Shown: positions 61,329 to 64,000 of the stretch, one piece after another
Numbering within the stretch: position 1 is the first letter of the stretch
How the letters are laid out: each line of letters starts with the position of its first letter
NCBI GenBank assembly: GCA_037962975.1
Contig: CM075675.1
Location: forward strand, 30,878,501-30,942,500
Reading direction: 5' to 3'
Source of the DNA: Clitoria ternatea
Lineage: Eukaryota; Streptophyta; Magnoliopsida; Fabales; Fabaceae
DNA: 64,000 nucleotides
Translations under genes and position numbers: made by a program
Notes under the pieces: generated by a model
What the model saw: only the letters and a program-made list of their open reading frames with translations
What the model was told of the DNA's origin: nothing
Databases searched by the model: none

Positions 61329-64000
61329 TTAAGATGAAATATTTTCCCACAAGCCCTCATGGTGGTCATGACGACTGGCAACTACATCATCTATGTCATG
61401 TTCCACGATAGATGTTGGAATACGTGTTGTAGTTGATGGAATGTCCACAATATCAACATTGGGGTCTCTAATGTGTCTACCTTGGATAACAATTAACCAC
61501 CGTTTGTCAGCTGGGTCAGCCACATAAAAAACTTACTTCACCTGCGTTGCCATTATGAATGGTTCGTCCTTATGCCATATCTTGTTGAGGTCCACCAACG
61601 TAACTCCTAAATCATCAGTTGTGACACCGTTCTTATTGTCAACCCATTTGCATTTAAACACAGGAACGATGAAGGGACCGTAATCAACTTCCCATATATC
61701 TTCAATCACACCAAAGTAGCATGACTCGGCCATCACAGGGTTGTTGTCCTTTGCAGTTGAGAAATGCATTAACTGAGCCACAACTATCACTCCACTGTTT
61801 TGATTTGTACTCTTTTCATCCTGTGTCCTTGTATAAAACGAATAGTTGTTTATGTCATAGCCACAAAAGGTAAGGACATCAAAGTTCGGGCCCTGTGCTA
61901 GTCGATGTAATGTCAAGGATGCAGATGTATCTTTCAGGACGGTCTTTTAGAACCACTGCATGAAACTCTTGTTGTGTTCATTCAACAACCACTTTTCAGT
62001 CATTTTAGGGTTGGTTTTCTTGACTAGCTCCTTGTGTGTGGCTAGATACGGTTGCACGTCGTCCGTGTTGTTTAAAATATACAAGTGTGCCTGAAGGACA
62101 TCAGCACGTGGCATGCTCTTCACTTTTTTTCCAATCGTTCCTTTCCCATTCAATCTCCCTTCATGACGAGTCGTTGGAATACCAATGCTTGCAGCATGTG
62201 ACATGTATTCAGTGCAAAAGTCAATTGCTTCCTCTGCAATATATCTTTCCATAATTGAAGCTTCGGGACGACGTTGGTTCTTCATATACCCTTTCAATAT
62301 CTTCATATATCGCTCAACGGGATACATCCACCGTAAGAACACTAGACCACACCAATGGACCTCTCTCACCAAATGGATGATTAAGTGGACCATTATGTCA
62401 AAAAAGAGGGCGGGAAATACATTTCAAGCTGACATAATATAAGTGATGCTTCCTGTTCCAACACATCCAATTCGCCGGGCACGATTACCTTGCAACATAT
62501 GGAATTGAAAAACATACACAACCTTGTTATGACATTTCTCACACTTTTAGGAAGAATGTCACGAATGGCGATAGGCAGAAACTGCTTCATCAACATGTGA
62601 CAATCGTGAGACTTCAACCCAACTAACTTCAAATCTTTCATGGAAACACAAGACTTGATGTTGGAGCCATAACCAAATGGAACTTTCACACTTCGTAACG
62701 ATTCACACAGACTTTGCTTTTCTTTTCTGGATAACGTATGACATGCTGGAGGCAAATATGTTCTTTTGCCCTTTGATTGTGGATGCAAATCCTGACGTAT
62801 ACCCATCAACTCTAAGTCCATAGCGAGTTTAGGCCATCCTTAGTCTTCCCGGGTATGTTTAAGAGTGTACCAACTAAACTGTCGCACACATTCTTCTCCA
62901 CATGCATTACATCAATGCAGTGTCTTACATCAAGCTCCCTCCAATATGGCAGGTCAAAAAACACTGACCTTTTCTTCCAGTTGTTTTGTGTCGGGTGCTG
63001 TTTTTCACACTTACCAAATTGCACGTTGACGTCCTTCACCTTTTCATATGCCTAGCGACCAGATAGTGGTGGAGGAGCCATTTCAAAATCTTGGGCACCG
63101 TTAAACGACTTCTTCAACCTTCAAAACGGATGATTCGCTTTAAGAAACCTTCGATGTTGAAGATAAACATTTTTCCTGCCATGATGCAACCGCACAGAAC
63201 TAGTCCCCTCCTCACACACTGGACAAGCTTTATGACCCTTCACACTGTACCCAGATAAGTTACCATACGCTGAAAAGTCATTGATTGTGCAAAATAGCAT
63301 GGCACGCAATTTGAATGATCGCCCGGTAAACCCATCAAACACTTCAACCCCGTCTTCCCACAACCTTTTGAGGTCTTCAACCAATGGAGTTAAATATACA
63401 TCAATGTCGTTCCCCGGTTGTCGTGGACCAGAAATCATCATTGATAACATCACATATTTTTGCTTCATGCACAACCATGGCGGCAAGTTGTAAACAAACA
63501 ACAAAACAGGCCACGAACTATGGTTTGTGCTCAGGTTCCCAAACGGGTTCATGCCATCTGTGGCTAGTGCAAGCCTAACATTTCTTGGTTCATTGGCAAA
63601 TTCTGGAAAAATCCTATCCATTTTCTTCCATTGCGACCCATCGGCCGGATGCCTAAGTAGTCCATCAACAACCCTCTCATCAGTATGCCATCTTATAAGT
63701 TTTGCATCATCTGCATTGGCAAACAGACGCTTTAGTCTTGGAACTATAGGTAGATACCACAACACCTTTGCAGGAGACCCTTTAGTGCATACCTCATCAG
63801 AATCCGCCTCTTTCTTCTTATACCGTGACACCCCACATCTAGGACATCGATGCAGTATTTCTAACTCACCCCGAAATAATACACAATCATTTGGGCATGC
63901 ATGTATTTTCTCATACTCCAAACCCATAGGACACAACACCTTTTTGGCCTTATAGTTACGATTTGGCAAGGTGTTTCCAGCTGGGAGCATTTCTTTCAAC
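61329..64000 (-). pseudogene. TNP2-like CACTA transposase, broken and partial
   Basis: The catalytic transposase of CACTA elements, running off the right edge at its N-terminal side. From 63999 it reads CPNDCVLFRGE, CPRCGVSRYKKK, a TNP2 core with ALATDGMNPFGN and GNDIDVYLTPLVEDLKRLW (expected catalytic acidic residues), and CPVCEEGTSS. It continues with DVRHCIDVMHVEKNVCDSL. A DUF4218-type part has MYFPPSF and HLIIHLVREV, and a DUF4216-type part has GYDINNYSFYT and FKCKWVDN. Breaks: stop at 63121-63123, stop at 63052-63054, frameshift near 62820, a one-base loss in the A-run at 62400-62405, stop at 61947-61949, and stop at 61533-61535. The frame then ends at 61329. Several breaks look like C-to-T changes in Arg/Gln codons, as expected from decay of methylated DNA. 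Not functional as it stands. Confidence 0.9.

Larger units (their letters stand above)
57372..64000 (-). mobile_element. CACTA (En/Spm) DNA transposon, partial
   Basis: Its terminal sequence CACTAGTGGAAAAAATAG begins at 57372, preceded by CTA, a possible 3-bp target duplication. Inward lie a hairpin-rich subterminal region and then two minus-strand genes: a plant-transposase/protease gene (58095-61214) and a TNP2 transposase remnant (61329 to the window end). Gene order TNP2 then second gene, on one strand, is that of CACTA elements. The other terminus lies beyond the window, so length and target duplication cannot be confirmed. Confidence 0.9.

Overview
This window is nuclear DNA from a flowering plant. 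It has large AT-rich introns with GT-AG (and one probable GC-AG) splice sites, (TA)n microsatellites, and layered LTR retrotransposons. It also has a CACTA transposon and two recognisable plant host genes. Sequence style and the repeat families suggest a eudicot, probably a legume, but that is an inference.

Layout. Positions 1-7100 hold intergenic DNA and an eroded coatomer beta'-subunit gene copy (minus strand, exons recognised at 2475-5893) with a small 27-bp inverted-repeat element nearby. Positions 7100-13050 are AT-rich DNA followed by a minus-oriented retrotransposon LTR remnant. Positions 14583-20993 (minus strand) contain the one intact host gene I can reconstruct: a 12-exon group-3 sulfate transporter of the SULTR3;5 type (651 codons), the group that includes the legume symbiotic transporter SST1. 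Positions 21000-24071 are AT-rich intergenic DNA.

Positions 24072-47100 are one Ty3/gypsy-type element with 3.37-kb LTRs, flanked by a TATAT target duplication. Its internal region is mostly decayed, with a reverse-transcriptase remnant at about 38.7-39.2 kb. It was hit twice. A 3123-bp solo LTR (40319-43441, duplication GGAAG) sits in its interior. A 9.6-kb Tat/Athila-like element (26091-35718, minus orientation) sits in its 5' LTR. The latter has the order LTR-internal-LTR-start of a second internal region, which is then cut off, and 461 bp of host LTR are missing at the cut. A second solo LTR-like insertion follows at 47127-50354. A third solo LTR (53845-56447, duplication AAAGT) lies inside an older LTR remnant (about 51.1-56.7 kb).

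Positions 57372 to the window end are a CACTA (En/Spm) DNA transposon, minus orientation, running off the right edge. It has a hairpin-rich subterminal region, a 13-exon second gene that appears intact (708 codons, plant transposase domain fused to an Ulp1-like C48 protease with its H-D-Q-C residues present), and a TNP2 transposase that is broken by stops and frameshifts.

The most unusual signals are four. First, palindromic CTCGCTTGAGCGAG-type motifs and CCGAGTG words recur across unrelated elements. Second, the Tat-like element is a truncated tandem. Third, a paralogous empty site confirms one insertion. Fourth, the CACTA element keeps an intact protease-bearing gene beside a dead transposase. 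No prokaryotic system, CRISPR array or RNA gene was seen.
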